Part shown: positions 25,791 to 34,526 of the stretch, piece after piece
Layout: each line of letters begins with the position of its first letter
Numbering within the stretch: the stretch's first letter is position 1
Origin: Neobacillus drentensis NBRC 102427
GTDB taxonomy: Bacteria; Bacillota; Bacilli; Bacillales; Cytobacillaceae
Assembly: GCF_001591445.1 (NCBI RefSeq)
Contig: NZ_BCUX01000050.1
Location: forward strand, 1 to 36,560
Length of the DNA stretch: 36,560 nucleotides
Direction of reading: 5' to 3'
Notes under the pieces: generated by a model
What the model saw: only the letters and a program-made list of their open reading frames with translations
Database searches by the model: none
Told to the model about the DNA's origin: nothing
Made by a program: the position numbers and the translations under genes

Positions 25791-27375
25791 ACGAGATTGG
25801 TCCGCCTTTTTCTTCTATTTCTTCTGAAACATTCGTGAATTTTTTGAAGTTTTCGCGGAATTTTGCTGCTAGTTCTTTCGCTTTCAGTTCATAGGCCTGC
25901 GAATCAGACCAAGTTTTAACCGGCTGCAGGACTTCATCTGGAACCCCTGCGATATGGAGCGGGATATTTAATCCAAAGATCTCATCCTTCACGGTTTCTA
26001 CGTGATTTAGTTCCCCTTCAAGTGCTGCTTGAACCATTGCACGTGTGTGGGAAAGTTTCATCCGATTACCGACACCATATTCTCCGCCAGTCCATCCAGT
26101 ATTCACTAGAAAAACATTGGCATTGTGCTCAAGTATTTTTTCACCGAGCATTTCTGCGTAACGAGTCGCAGGAAGCGGTAGGAATGGAGCACCAAAGCAA
26201 GTAGAGAAGGTAGCTTGTGGTGAAGTTATTCCGCGCTCTGTTCCAGCTAATTTTGATGTGTAGCCGCTTAAAAAGTGATACATTGCCTGTTCCTTTGTTA
26301 ATTTTGAAATCGGAGGCAGCACTCCAAAGGCATCAGCAGTTAAAAAGACAATTGTGTTAGGATGACCCGCGATGCTTGGTTGAACAATATTATCGATTGC
26401 GTCAATCGGATAAGCAGCACGTGTGTTTTCTGTCAATGTTCCATCATCGTAATCAGGGATTCTTGATTCCTGGTTCAATGTTACATTTTCTAGGACAGTT
26501 CCAAAGCGAATGGCATCAAAAATTTGCGGTTCTTTTTCACGAGAAAGATTGATACATTTTGCATAGCAGCCGCCCTCGATATTAAAGACGCCATTAGATG
26601 ACCAGCCGTGCTCATCATCACCAATTAATCGGCGATTCGGATCAGCGGACAAAGTTGTTTTACCTGTTCCGGATAAGCCAAAGAATAAAGCCACATCGCC
26701 TTCAATGCCAACATTAGCAGAACAGTGCATGGAAAAAATATTATTTTCAGGCAGTAAGTAATTCATGACAGAAAAAATAGATTTCTTCATCTCACCGGCA
26801 TATTCTGTTCCACCGATTAGAACAATTCTTTTCTCAAAAGAAATCATAATAAAAGCTTCTGAGTTCGTACCATCAACTGCAGGATCTGCCTTGAAATTAG
26901 GTGCAGAAATTACGGTGAAGCCGGCATCATGGGCAAGCAATTCATCATCAGTAGGTCGAATAAACAACTGATGAACAAATAAATTTTGCCAAGCTAACTC
27001 ATTTACGACTTGGATAGGCAGGCGTGATTTTTTATCAGCACCTGCAAAGCCTTTAAAAATAAAAATTTCATTTTTCTTTTTTAAATAATTAATAACCTTA
27101 TGATAAAGTCCTGTGAAAACCGCTTCAGAAATGGGTTGGTTGGTAGTGCCCCATTCAATTTTCTCTTTAGTTGATTCCTCTAAAACAATGAATTTGTCTT
27201 GAGGAGAGCGGCCTGTATATTTTCCGGTAACAACACTAATTGCCCCGGTAGAGGTAAGTGATCCCTCATCACGAGTTAAGATTTTTTCGACTAATTGAGG
27301 TACTGATAATTGGACATTTACGTGATTTTCCTTTAATAATTGCAGTAACTCATTTCGAGTATCAACTGAATTCAT
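25789..27375 (-). CDS. pckA: Phosphoenolpyruvate carboxykinase (ATP)
   Basis: Converts oxaloacetate and ATP to PEP, ADP and CO2; the gluconeogenic entry step. The 528-residue protein has the kinase P-loop GLSGTGKT (233-240), [13 protein letters not shown] near the N-terminus, and MHCSANVG. The ATG at 27375 follows AAGGAAGG. The last residues (about EEKGGPIS) are encoded at the edge of the type 1 repeat, so the repeat may have reshaped the extreme C-terminus. Divergent from metK. A CcpN-like site overlaps its probable -10. Confidence 0.96.
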   Translation of the reverse strand: MNSVDTRNELLQLLKENHVNVQLSVPQLVEKILTRDEGSLTSTGAISVVTGKYTGRSPQDKFIVLEESTKEKIEWGTTNQPISEAVFTGLYHKVINYLKKKNEIFIFKGFAGADKKSRLPIQVVNELAWQNLFVHQLFIRPTDDELLAHDAGFTVISAPNFKADPAVDGTNSEAFIMISFEKRIVLIGGTEYAGEMKKSIFSVMNYLLPENNIFSMHCSANVGIEGDVALFFGLSGTGKTTLSADPNRRLIGDDEHGWSSNGVFNIEGGCYAKCINLSREKEPQIFDAIRFGTVLENVTLNQESRIPDYDDGTLTENTRAAYPIDAIDNIVQPSIAGHPNTIVFLTADAFGVLPPISKLTKEQAMYHFLSGYTSKLAGTERGITSPQATFSTCFGAPFLPLPATRYAEMLGEKILEHNANVFLVNTGWTGGEYGVGNRMKLSHTRAMVQAALEGELNHVETVKDEIFGLNIPLHIAGVPDEVLQPVKTWSDSQAYELKAKELAAKFRENFKKFTNVSEEIEEKGGPIS

Positions 27376-27425
27376 TTTATAAACCTTCCTTTATTTTAGT
27401 TTTTTATGGTGTAAATAATATAAAA

Positions 27426-27436
27426 AGTATAACACA
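27426..27436 (-). promoter_or_regulatory. CcpN-type operator at the pckA promoter
   Basis: On the minus strand TGTGTTATACT matches the consensus TRTGHYATAYW at all 11 positions. It contains TATACT, a likely pckA -10. A second, degenerate copy TGATGCATACT (8 of 11) lies at 27447-27457 on the plus strand. CcpN is the known glycolytic-condition repressor of pckA and gapB in B. subtilis. Confidence 0.55.
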
Positions 27437-27560
27437 TTGACTAGATTGATGCATACTATTTATCAGAATTTTTTAAATTTATGCATACCTTAATGGAACT
27501 GGAAATCATACTGTTTTGTAGTTTCCCTATTGACATGGACGAAGATTCTTAAAAAATCCA

Positions 27561-27588
27561 TTGACATTGTTTGATGATGTGTTAATAT
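27561..27588 (+). promoter_or_regulatory. Sigma-A promoter of metK
   Basis: TTGACA (27561-27566), 16-nt spacer, TAATAT (27583-27588). Transcription would start close to 27596, just before the riboswitch. Confidence 0.7.
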
Positions 27589-27607
27589 TCAAAGTTGAAC
27601 GGATACT

Positions 27608-27788
27608 CTCTTATCCCGAGCTGGTGGAGGGACAGGCCCAATGAAACCCAGCAACCTGCAATATGAAAAGAATGACCACCTAAAAGGTCCTTTTCAAATG
27701 CGAAGGTGCTAATCTGACGCAAGGCTCCCGCCTTGAACGATAAGAGCGAAAGGCCCGGAACAACCTTTCCTCTCAGGTAAGGTTTTTT
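27608..27788 (+). promoter_or_regulatory. SAM-I (S-box) riboswitch with transcription terminator
   Basis: P1 is CTCTTATC (27608-27615) with GATAAGAG (27739-27746). The conserved core is complete: GAGCTGGTGGAGGGA, GGCCCAATGAAACCCAGCAACC and AAGGTGCTAA. P3 is extended by an extra hairpin (GAAAAG...CTTTTC). The expression platform is a terminator, AACCTT-T-CCT (27762-27771) with AGG-T-AAGGTT (27775-27784) plus T run. AGAGCGAAAGG (27743-27753) can instead pair with CCTTTCCTCT (27764-27773) as antiterminator. SAM binding therefore shuts off metK. Confidence 0.96.
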
Positions 27789-27946
27789 GTTTTGTATAAG
27801 CCCTTTTACTAAAAGAGCCTCTAATAAAAATCCTTTGTTTATTACATACTAGGGGAATGAGTACCGTATCAAATTCTCGGGGTTCAAGAAGTATTCCTGT
27901 AACCTTCCTAAAACCTCGATTATCTCATATTATAGGAGGAATTCAG

Positions 27947-29146
27947 ATGTCAACAAAACGTCGTTTGTTCACTTCTGAATCAGTTACTGAGGGTCATCCT
28001 GATAAGATGTGTGACCAAATTTCTGATTCCATTTTAGATGCTATATTAGCAAAGGATGCTAATGCCCGTGTTGCGGCTGAAACTTCAGTAACAACAGGAC
28101 TAGTGCTAGTAGCGGGAGAAATCACCACGTCTACTTACGTGGACATACCAAAAATTGTTCGTGAAACGGTTAAGGGTATTGGTTATGATCGTGCGAAATA
28201 CGGTTTTGACTCCGAGACTTGTGCCGTGTTAACTTCTATTGGTGAACAGTCTCCGGACATTGCAATGGGTGTTGATCAGGCACTAGAAGCACGTGAAGGC
28301 CGAATGTCTGATGAAGAAATCGAAGCCATTGGAGCTGGAGACCAAGGGTTAATGTTTGGCTTTGCTTGTAATGAAACAAAAGAGCTTATGCCTCTTCCAA
28401 TTTCATTAGCACACAAGCTTGCTCGCCGTTTAACAGAAGTGCGTAAAGATAGAGTCCTTGATTACCTTCGTCCCGACGGAAAAACTCAGGTAACTGTGGA
28501 ATATGATGAGAATGACAAACCGGTACGCATTGATACGATTGTTATCTCCACTCAGCACAACCCAGAAGTTACTTTAGAGCAAATACAGCGTAACTTAAAA
28601 GAATATGTTATCAATCCAGTAGTTCCACAAGAACTTATCGATGAAAATACCAAATATTTCATTAATCCTACTGGCCGTTTCGTTATTGGCGGACCGCAAG
28701 GGGATGCCGGATTAACGGGTCGTAAAATTATTGTTGATACATATGGCGGATATGCTCGCCATGGCGGCGGTGCCTTCTCTGGTAAGGATCCAACAAAGGT
28801 TGACCGTTCTGCAGCCTATGCGGCACGTTATGTTGCGAAAAATATCGTGGCAGCAGGTCTTGCTGATAAGGTAGAAGTTCAACTTGCGTATGCAATTGGT
28901 GTAGCACGACCGGTTTCTATTGCAGTTGATACGTTTGGTACAGGTAAAATAGGCGAAGATGTGTTAGTTGACTTAGTTAGTAAAAACTTCGATCTTCGCC
29001 CTGCTGGAATCATTAAAATGTTGGATCTTCGTCGCCCCATTTATAAGCAAACTGCAGCTTACGGTCACTTTGGCCGTACAGATGTGGACCTTCCTTGGGA
29101 GCGCACAGATAAAGTAGAAACATTACGCCAACAAGCAAATTTATAA
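27947..29146 (+). CDS. metK: S-adenosylmethionine synthetase
   Basis: Makes SAM from methionine and ATP. The 399-residue protein carries [12 protein letters not shown] (16-27), the MetK signature [12 protein letters not shown] (129-140), and the P-loop-like [16 protein letters not shown]. The ATG at 27947 has TAGGAGGAATTCAG upstream; an upstream in-frame ATG at 27857 has its G-rich site only 1 nt away and is rejected. It is controlled by the SAM riboswitch in its leader, so product feedback is direct. Confidence 0.97.
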   Translation: MSTKRRLFTSESVTEGHPDKMCDQISDSILDAILAKDANARVAAETSVTTGLVLVAGEITTSTYVDIPKIVRETVKGIGYDRAKYGFDSETCAVLTSIGEQSPDIAMGVDQALEAREGRMSDEEIEAIGAGDQGLMFGFACNETKELMPLPISLAHKLARRLTEVRKDRVLDYLRPDGKTQVTVEYDENDKPVRIDTIVISTQHNPEVTLEQIQRNLKEYVINPVVPQELIDENTKYFINPTGRFVIGGPQGDAGLTGRKIIVDTYGGYARHGGGAFSGKDPTKVDRSAAYAARYVAKNIVAAGLADKVEVQLAYAIGVARPVSIAVDTFGTGKIGEDVLVDLVSKNFDLRPAGIIKMLDLRRPIYKQTAAYGHFGRTDVDLPWERTDKVETLRQQANL

Positions 29147-29156
29147 ATAGAAAAGC

Positions 29157-29190
29157 GGGGAGTTACATACTATATGTAACTCCTGTTTTA
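29157..29190 (+). terminator. Terminator of metK
   Basis: GGAGTTACATA (29159-29169) pairs with TATGTAACTCC (29173-29183) around CTA, followed by TGTTTTAAT. Confidence 0.85.
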
Positions 29191-29321
29191 ATTCCTACGT
29201 CTATTGACCTGTACGATAATTGATTATTAATTAAAATGAAGTGTTTAAGCAGGCCAAAAGAAGTAAAAAATGTGGATATTAAATTTACCTATTGTTCACA
29301 GTGCATTTTTTACAAAAAAAG

Positions 29322-29330
29322 TGGTAGTAT
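29322..29330 (+). promoter_or_regulatory. Possible extended -10 promoter of asnB
   Basis: TGGTAGTAT (29322-29330) has the TGn extension and a TAGTAT hexamer; the -35 (TGCATT, 29302-29307) is weak. No T-box element is seen in the leader. Confidence 0.4.
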
Positions 29331-29348
29331 TAGAGAGTATGTTTTTTG

Positions 29349-29405
29349 AGTCCAGCTCTAGCGCAGGGACTTTTACGCTTTTGAGCAATACGTCCGTTTG
29401 GCGGA
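29349..29405. repeat. Fragment resembling the start of the type 1 repeat
   Basis: GAGTCCAGCTCTAGCGC resembles the opening of the element at 25639 (GATGTCCAGCTCCAGC...AGCGCCC). The remainder has diverged or is lost. It would lie in the asnB leader RNA. Confidence 0.35.
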
Positions 29406-29430
29406 TATATAGAATGAGGTGAGGTACATA

Positions 29431-31335
29431 ATGTGTGGTTTTATCGGTTGTGTACACGACAAAACACAAAACTTTAGTGATGAGCAAAAACAACAATTTA
29501 AAAATATGAACGATATTATAACACATCGCGGACCGGATGATGATGGTTTTTATTATGATGAACATATCCAATTTGGGTTCCGCCGTTTGAGTATCATTGA
29601 TATTGAGAGCGGTCATCAACCGCTAACGTACGAGAATGAACGCTACTGGATTATCTTTAACGGTGAAGTATATAACTATGTTGAACTTCGCGAGGAACTA
29701 TTAAACGAAGGATTAACCTTTGCGACCAACTCTGATACCGAGGTTATTATTGCACTCTACAGCCATTTAAAGGAAAAGGCAGTCGAAAAGCTGCGCGGAA
29801 TGTTCTCATTTGTTATTTGGGATAAGCAAGAACAATCCCTATATGGCGCTCGTGATCCCTTTGGAATTAAACCGTTTTTCTATTTTGAAGATGGTGAGAG
29901 AACCTTTTTTGCCTCTGAGAAAAAGAGCATTCTGTTAGGTCTCGAAAATGATGTACTTAATTATGATTCCCTGCAGCATTATTTGACCTATCAATTTGTT
30001 CCGGAACCCAACACTATGTCTGATGGAATTAAAAAGTTAGAGCCGGGGCATTATTTCACAAAAAAAATAGGCTCACCAATGGAGATAAAACGATATTGGA
30101 AGGCCCACTTTAAGCCTGTGCAAAAATCAGAACCTGATTTTATCAAGGAAATTAAAGATGTTCTCTTTGACTCTGTCAAAAAGCACATGCGCAGTGATGT
30201 TCCTGTTGGTTCGTTTCTTTCAGGCGGAATTGATTCTTCAATCATCGCATCAATTGCAAAAGAATATCACCCAGCGATTAAGACCTTCTCAGTGGGATTT
30301 GAGCATAATGGATTCAGTGAAATTGATGTTGCAAAAGAGACCGCTGAAAAGCTGGGTGTCGAAAATATCAGCTATGTGATTTCACCGCAGGAATATATGA
30401 ATGAAATTCCAAAAATCATGTGGCATATGGATGATCCGCTAGCTGATCCGGCCTGTGTACCGCTTTATTTTGTTGCCCGTGAGGCAAGAAAGCACGTTAC
30501 GGTTGTTCTCTCCGGTGAGGGTGCGGACGAATTATTTGGCGGTTACAATATTTATCATGAACCGCAATCATTAGAGGTATTTAATAAGATCCCGAGAGCA
30601 GGAAAAGCGCTTTTAAAAGGGATCGCAGCCATGATGCCTGAGGGAATGAGAGGCAAAAGCTTTATCGAACGTGGTGTTACTCCAATGGAGGAACGCTATA
30701 TTGGAAACGCGAAGATGTTTACAGAAGAAGAGAAGCGTGAATTATTAAGTGTTTATCGTGAAGGGTTAGATTATCGCGATATTACGAAACCTCTGTACGC
30801 TGAATCACGAGGATACGATCCGGTAGACAGGATGCAGTATATTGATATCCATACATGGATGCGCGGTGATATATTACTGAAGGCTGATAAAGTGACGATG
30901 GCTCATTCTTTAGAGCTTCGTGTGCCATTCCTTGATAAAGCCGTTTTCGAAGTAGCTTCAAAGATTCCGACTAGCCTAAAAACAGTGCATGGAACAACAA
31001 AGTATATTTTGCGTAAAGCAGCGGAAGGCGTAGTGCCTGCCCATGTGCTTGACCGGAAAAAGCTAGGGTTTCCAGTGCCAATCCGTCATTGGTTAAAGGA
31101 TGAAATGAACGAGTGGGCAAAAAATATTATCCGCGATAGTAACACGGATCATTTGATTAATAAATCATATGTGTTGCAATTACTTGAAGATCATTGCCAA
31201 GGGAAAGCAGACAACAGCCGGAAAATCTGGACTGTGTTGATGTTCATGGTATGGCATCAAGTGTATGTTGAGGATGTTTATTCCTTTCAACGTGATTATG
31301 CACTAGAGAAAGTACTACAAACATCTAAAAATTAA
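29431..31335 (+). CDS. asnB: Asparagine synthase (glutamine-hydrolysing)
   Basis: Makes Asn from Asp, ATP and glutamine. The 634-residue protein has an N-terminal Ntn glutaminase domain whose nucleophile Cys2 follows the initiator Met (MCGFIGCV), HRGPDDDGF and FNGEVYNY. It has a C-terminal synthetase domain with the ATP-pyrophosphatase loop SGGIDSS (264-270) and LSGEGADELFGGY. The ATG at 29431 is fixed by the need for Cys2 and by GAGGTGAGG at 6 nt. Its 284-nt upstream gap holds the metK terminator, a promoter candidate and a repeat fragment. Confidence 0.97.
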   Translation: MCGFIGCVHDKTQNFSDEQKQQFKNMNDIITHRGPDDDGFYYDEHIQFGFRRLSIIDIESGHQPLTYENERYWIIFNGEVYNYVELREELLNEGLTFATNSDTEVIIALYSHLKEKAVEKLRGMFSFVIWDKQEQSLYGARDPFGIKPFFYFEDGERTFFASEKKSILLGLENDVLNYDSLQHYLTYQFVPEPNTMSDGIKKLEPGHYFTKKIGSPMEIKRYWKAHFKPVQKSEPDFIKEIKDVLFDSVKKHMRSDVPVGSFLSGGIDSSIIASIAKEYHPAIKTFSVGFEHNGFSEIDVAKETAEKLGVENISYVISPQEYMNEIPKIMWHMDDPLADPACVPLYFVAREARKHVTVVLSGEGADELFGGYNIYHEPQSLEVFNKIPRAGKALLKGIAAMMPEGMRGKSFIERGVTPMEERYIGNAKMFTEEEKRELLSVYREGLDYRDITKPLYAESRGYDPVDRMQYIDIHTWMRGDILLKADKVTMAHSLELRVPFLDKAVFEVASKIPTSLKTVHGTTKYILRKAAEGVVPAHVLDRKKLGFPVPIRHWLKDEMNEWAKNIIRDSNTDHLINKSYVLQLLEDHCQGKADNSRKIWTVLMFMVWHQVYVEDVYSFQRDYALEKVLQTSKN

Positions 31336-31337
31336 TG

Positions 31338-31366
31338 TAAAAAGCACCCAAAATGGGTGCTTTTTG
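31338..31366. terminator. Bidirectional terminator between asnB and ytoA
   Basis: AAAAGCACCCA (31340-31350) pairs with TGGGTGCTTTT (31354-31364) around AAA, with A and T runs on both sides. Confidence 0.93.
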
Positions 31367-31371
31367 CGTTT

Positions 31372-31881
31372 TTATTTTAGGGACTTATAATATTGTCCCT
31401 TCTCAGCATATTCTTTAGAGATTCTTAGCATATCTTTTTTGTCTTCTTCGTTTAATTCTCTAATAACTTTTGCAGGTCTGCCAAATGCTAAGGTATTCGG
31501 GGGGATTTTCTTTCCTTGGGGGACTAAACTTCCCGCTCCAATAAATGCACCTTCACCGATTTCAGCATTATCAAGAATGATAGAACCCATTCCAATTAAC
31601 GCCTTTTTTCGAACGATACAACTGTGTAAAATAACTTGATGTCCAATCGTTACTTCATCTTCTAAAATTAGCGGGTTATTGGGGCTTTGGTGTAAGATAG
31701 AATTATCTTGGATATTTACTTTCTTCCCGATAATAGTTGGGGCTACGTCCCCTCTGATCACAGTGTTAAACCAAACACTTGACTCATCGCCAATCTCGAC
31801 ATCACCAGTAATCGTCACATAATCGGCGATGTAAGCAGAATCAGCTATGCGTGGATATTTATCTTTAAATGGATAAATCAT
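31372..31881 (-). CDS. ytoA: Gamma-carbonic-anhydrase family protein (YtoA)
   Basis: A left-handed beta-helix hexapeptide protein of 169 residues. The three zinc-ligand histidines of the gamma class are in place: H64 (ILHQS), H81 and H86 (GHQVILH). A C-terminal helix follows (LNEEDKKDMLRISKEYAE). Catalytic activity is not proven for this subfamily. The ATG at 31881 has AAAGGAG at 9 nt. A single-gene unit. Confidence 0.9.
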   Translation of the reverse strand: MIYPFKDKYPRIADSAYIADYVTITGDVEIGDESSVWFNTVIRGDVAPTIIGKKVNIQDNSILHQSPNNPLILEDEVTIGHQVILHSCIVRKKALIGMGSIILDNAEIGEGAFIGAGSLVPQGKKIPPNTLAFGRPAKVIRELNEEDKKDMLRISKEYAEKGQYYKSLK

Positions 31882-32026
31882 TTTTCTCGCTCCTTTGGGA
31901 TGATGATTCTATTGTATCGGAAGTTTGATGTGATTCACAAAATATTTGCCCTTTTTTAAAAGGGACCCTATAAAAGTATAAAATTTTTCCAACAATAGGT
32001 AATAACTAATTCCAGGGGGGAAGACT

Positions 32027-32830
32027 ATGTGGAAGTGGGAAGCAGAAGGGGAAGCGAAAGCTGTTATCGTGATGGTTCATGGTGCCATGGAACATCATCG
32101 CCGTTATGGCTGGCTGATTGAAATGTGGCGTTCAGCTGGGTTCCATGTCATAATGGCAGATCTTCCCGGGCAAGGGATGACAACAAGAGCGAACCGCGGT
32201 CATATTAATTCCTTCGATGAATATATTTTCGAGGTGAAGGATTGGATACAAGCAGCCTACCGCTATGATTTGCCGGTCTTTTTACTAGGTCACAGTATGG
32301 GAGGCTTGATCTCCATCCGCCTCTTACAAGAAGAAAGATTGAATGTTGCGGGAGTAATCCTTTCATCCCCATGTTTAGGGTTAGTTCATACCCCGTCTAA
32401 ATTTCTGGATCTTTTATCGCATGGCCTGAATGTGGTTTTCCCTTCACTGCGGATGAATTCCGGATTGACAGTCCAAATGGCGACTAGGAATGAGGAAGTA
32501 AGGGAAGCAGATTCAAATGATACTCTATATATCACCAAGGTATCCATTAGATGGTATCGAGAACTAGTAGGAGCCATGAAAGAGGCATTTCAAGAACTCG
32601 AAAAAATACAGGACCTTCCGATGCTTGTCATGCAAGGCGGAGATGACAAAATTGTTAATAAAGGCACTGTAAAGGAATGGTTCAATCACGTCCCGTTATC
32701 TGAAAAAAGATTTAAGGAATGGCCGAAATGTTACCATGAAATCTTTAATGAACCGGAACGGGAAGAAGTATTTGAGTATGCAAAGGATTTTGTTATAAGT
32801 CAAATAAAAGCAATAGGTTATATTGTTTAG
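32027..32830 (+). CDS. ytpA: Lysophospholipase / monoacylglycerol-lipase-like hydrolase (YtpA)
   Basis: Alpha/beta hydrolase of 267 residues, COG2267 type. Visible are VMVHGAMEHHRRY, ADLPGQGMT, the nucleophile elbow GHSMGG (S90), GGDDKIV for the acid and CYHEIFNE for the His. B. subtilis YtpA is linked to making the lysophospholipid bacilysocin. The ATG at 32027 has a G-run site (GGGGGG) 6 nt upstream. Paired with ytpB, 17 bp downstream. Confidence 0.88.
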   Translation: MWKWEAEGEAKAVIVMVHGAMEHHRRYGWLIEMWRSAGFHVIMADLPGQGMTTRANRGHINSFDEYIFEVKDWIQAAYRYDLPVFLLGHSMGGLISIRLLQEERLNVAGVILSSPCLGLVHTPSKFLDLLSHGLNVVFPSLRMNSGLTVQMATRNEEVREADSNDTLYITKVSIRWYRELVGAMKEAFQELEKIQDLPMLVMQGGDDKIVNKGTVKEWFNHVPLSEKRFKEWPKCYHEIFNEPEREEVFEYAKDFVISQIKAIGYIV

Positions 32831-32847
32831 AAAGGTTGTCGGTTTCA

Positions 32848-33930
32848 ATGATGCCAATCACCCTTATGTCTAGGGTCTATCGCAAAATACTTCCAGCTGT
32901 TCACAAAGAATTGGCTTATTGGAAAAGCCGTGCTGAAAATATTCCTAATGCGGAGCTAAGAACCCAGGCTCTTGCTAGCATTAAGCACAAAACCTTCCAT
33001 TGTGAAGGAGGAGCCATCCTCTCACTAACTGCGAAAGAGGACTATAAAAAAGCAATAAAATTTATTGTGGCCTATCAAACAATCAGTGATTATCTAGATA
33101 ATCTATGTGACAGAAGTACCTCACTTGATCCTAATGATTTTGCTGCGCTCCATGAATCGATGTCAGATGCACTGATTCTTAATGCTGAGAAGAAAAACTA
33201 TTACCGACTTCGCAAGGACCAGGATGATGATAATTATTTGTATGATTTATCGGAAACCTGTCGTTCGGTCCTTAGAGAAGTAAAGAATTATGATGGAATC
33301 AAAGATTATTTGCTTGAGCTTTGCCAATACTATTGTGATTTACAAATACACAAGCATGTTACTAAAGAGGAGCGTGTCCCGCGCCTTGAAAAGTGGTTTC
33401 AAACCAATCAAGACCACTTGCCTGAAATGGAATGGTATGAATTCTCCGCTTGTTCGGGTTCTACATTGGGGATATTCTGCTTAATCTCCTACTCGCTTCG
33501 TGAGGATTTTCAACCTAGTGATGCTGAAAATATTCGAAAGGGATACTTTCCATATATTCAGGGATTACATATTCTGTTGGATTATTTTATTGATCAAGAG
33601 GAGGACATAGCGGGAGGGGACTTGAATTTTTGTTCCTATTATCAAAGCGAAGAAATACTTTTTCAGCGATTGAAACATTTTGTCGTAGAAGCAGACCGGC
33701 ACACGGAGTTTCTTCCGCATAGAAATTTCCATCGCTTGATTAACCGTGGTTTGTTAGGAATATATTTATCGGATGCCAAGGTCCGCAAACAGAAAAAGGT
33801 TCGTAGATTGGCAAAAGGAATAATTAAATCGGGCGGTTGGATTAGTTACTTCTTTTATTTCAACGGTCTTGCCTACCGATCTGTGCAAAAATCAGTCCCG
33901 GCCTTTGTCACCAGGCTAATCACAAAATAA
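32848..33930 (+). CDS. ytpB: Tetraprenyl-beta-curcumene synthase
   Basis: A class IB-type terpene synthase that in B. subtilis cyclises heptaprenyl (C35) or tetraprenyl diphosphate on the way to sesquarterpenes of spores. The 360-residue all-helical protein has an Asp-rich motif DYLDNLCD (81-88) and a second acidic site DQEEDIAGGDLNFCSYY. The N-terminus (ITLMSRVYRKILPAVHKEL) is as in B. subtilis YtpB. Start taken as ATG 32848; ATG 32851 and TTG 32836 are alternatives because the AAAGG site is weakly placed. Probably co-transcribed with ytpA. Confidence 0.9.
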   Translation: MMPITLMSRVYRKILPAVHKELAYWKSRAENIPNAELRTQALASIKHKTFHCEGGAILSLTAKEDYKKAIKFIVAYQTISDYLDNLCDRSTSLDPNDFAALHESMSDALILNAEKKNYYRLRKDQDDDNYLYDLSETCRSVLREVKNYDGIKDYLLELCQYYCDLQIHKHVTKEERVPRLEKWFQTNQDHLPEMEWYEFSACSGSTLGIFCLISYSLREDFQPSDAENIRKGYFPYIQGLHILLDYFIDQEEDIAGGDLNFCSYYQSEEILFQRLKHFVVEADRHTEFLPHRNFHRLINRGLLGIYLSDAKVRKQKKVRRLAKGIIKSGGWISYFFYFNGLAYRSVQKSVPAFVTRLITK

Positions 33931-33955
33931 ACCAGGCGAGAAGGCCTGGTTTTAG
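33928..33955. terminator. Bidirectional terminator between ytpB and mnmM
   Basis: AAACCAGGC (33929-33937) pairs with GCCTGGTTT (33944-33952) around GAGAAG, followed by T-rich sequence. Confidence 0.85.
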
Positions 33956-34524
33956 ATTTTTTCGATGGCAATAATAAACGCCGGACTATTTTGTTGATTA
34001 ATAAATTGATATTGGAGCACATGTGCCGTTTTTTGATCCAATTGCCTGCAATAGCTAAGCAAAGAATCTCGCTCTTCGGCTCCGCCTTTGTGACCATGGT
34101 ATATAACAAGAACAATGATTCCTTCAGATGTCATAATCTCTAATAGTTGATGAATGGCAGCAATCGTAGTTTCAGGCTTGGTAACAATCGTTTTATCACT
34201 GCCAGGAAGATAACCTAAGTTAAAAATGGCACCTGTTACTTTACCATGGCAGATGTGAGGAATCAGTTTGAATAGGTGTTCGTGCCCCGATTGGAACAGC
34301 GTAACTCGCTCTGATAGGTTTTGCTTTATCAAACGATCCTTACTGGCAGCAATGGCTTCCTCTTGAATATCAAACCCAAATACATGTCCAGATTCACCAA
34401 CAAGCCCTGCTAAGAAAACCGTATCACAGCCATTTCCTACTGTAGCATCGACCACAATATCACCGGGATTAACCGCTTTATGAAGTAAACTTTTCGCAAA
34501 TGGAAGAATTTTATCCACTTTCAT
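33952..34524 (-). CDS. mnmM: tRNA 5-aminomethyl-2-thiouridine methyltransferase MnmM (YtqB)
   Basis: A SAM-dependent methyltransferase of the rRNA-methylase-like PF06962 family. In B. subtilis YtqB methylates nm5s2U to mnm5s2U at the wobble base of tRNA. The 190-residue protein has the SAM motif I DATVGNGCDT (26-35) and the catalytic-type NLGYLPGSD (102-110). ATG 34524 is used; GTG 34527 is an alternative. It begins within 3 nt of the mnmL stop, so the two are coupled. Confidence 0.88.
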   Translation of the reverse strand: MKVDKILPFAKSLLHKAVNPGDIVVDATVGNGCDTVFLAGLVGESGHVFGFDIQEEAIAASKDRLIKQNLSERVTLFQSGHEHLFKLIPHICHGKVTGAIFNLGYLPGSDKTIVTKPETTIAAIHQLLEIMTSEGIIVLVIYHGHKGGAEERDSLLSYCRQLDQKTAHVLQYQFINQQNSPAFIIAIEKI

Positions 34525-34526
34525 CA

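Noticed and set aside
27857..27946. 30-residue N-terminal extension of MetK
   Set aside because: The upstream ATG has a G-rich site only 1 nt away, and MetK proteins begin at the [14 protein letters not shown] start that has a good ribosome site.
29236..29349. 37-codon Cys-containing frame in the metK-asnB gap
   Set aside because: No ribosome site precedes its ATG, and it runs across the probable asnB promoter.
29147..29430. T-box leader for asnB
   Set aside because: No AGGGTGG-type T-box core or antiterminator is present.
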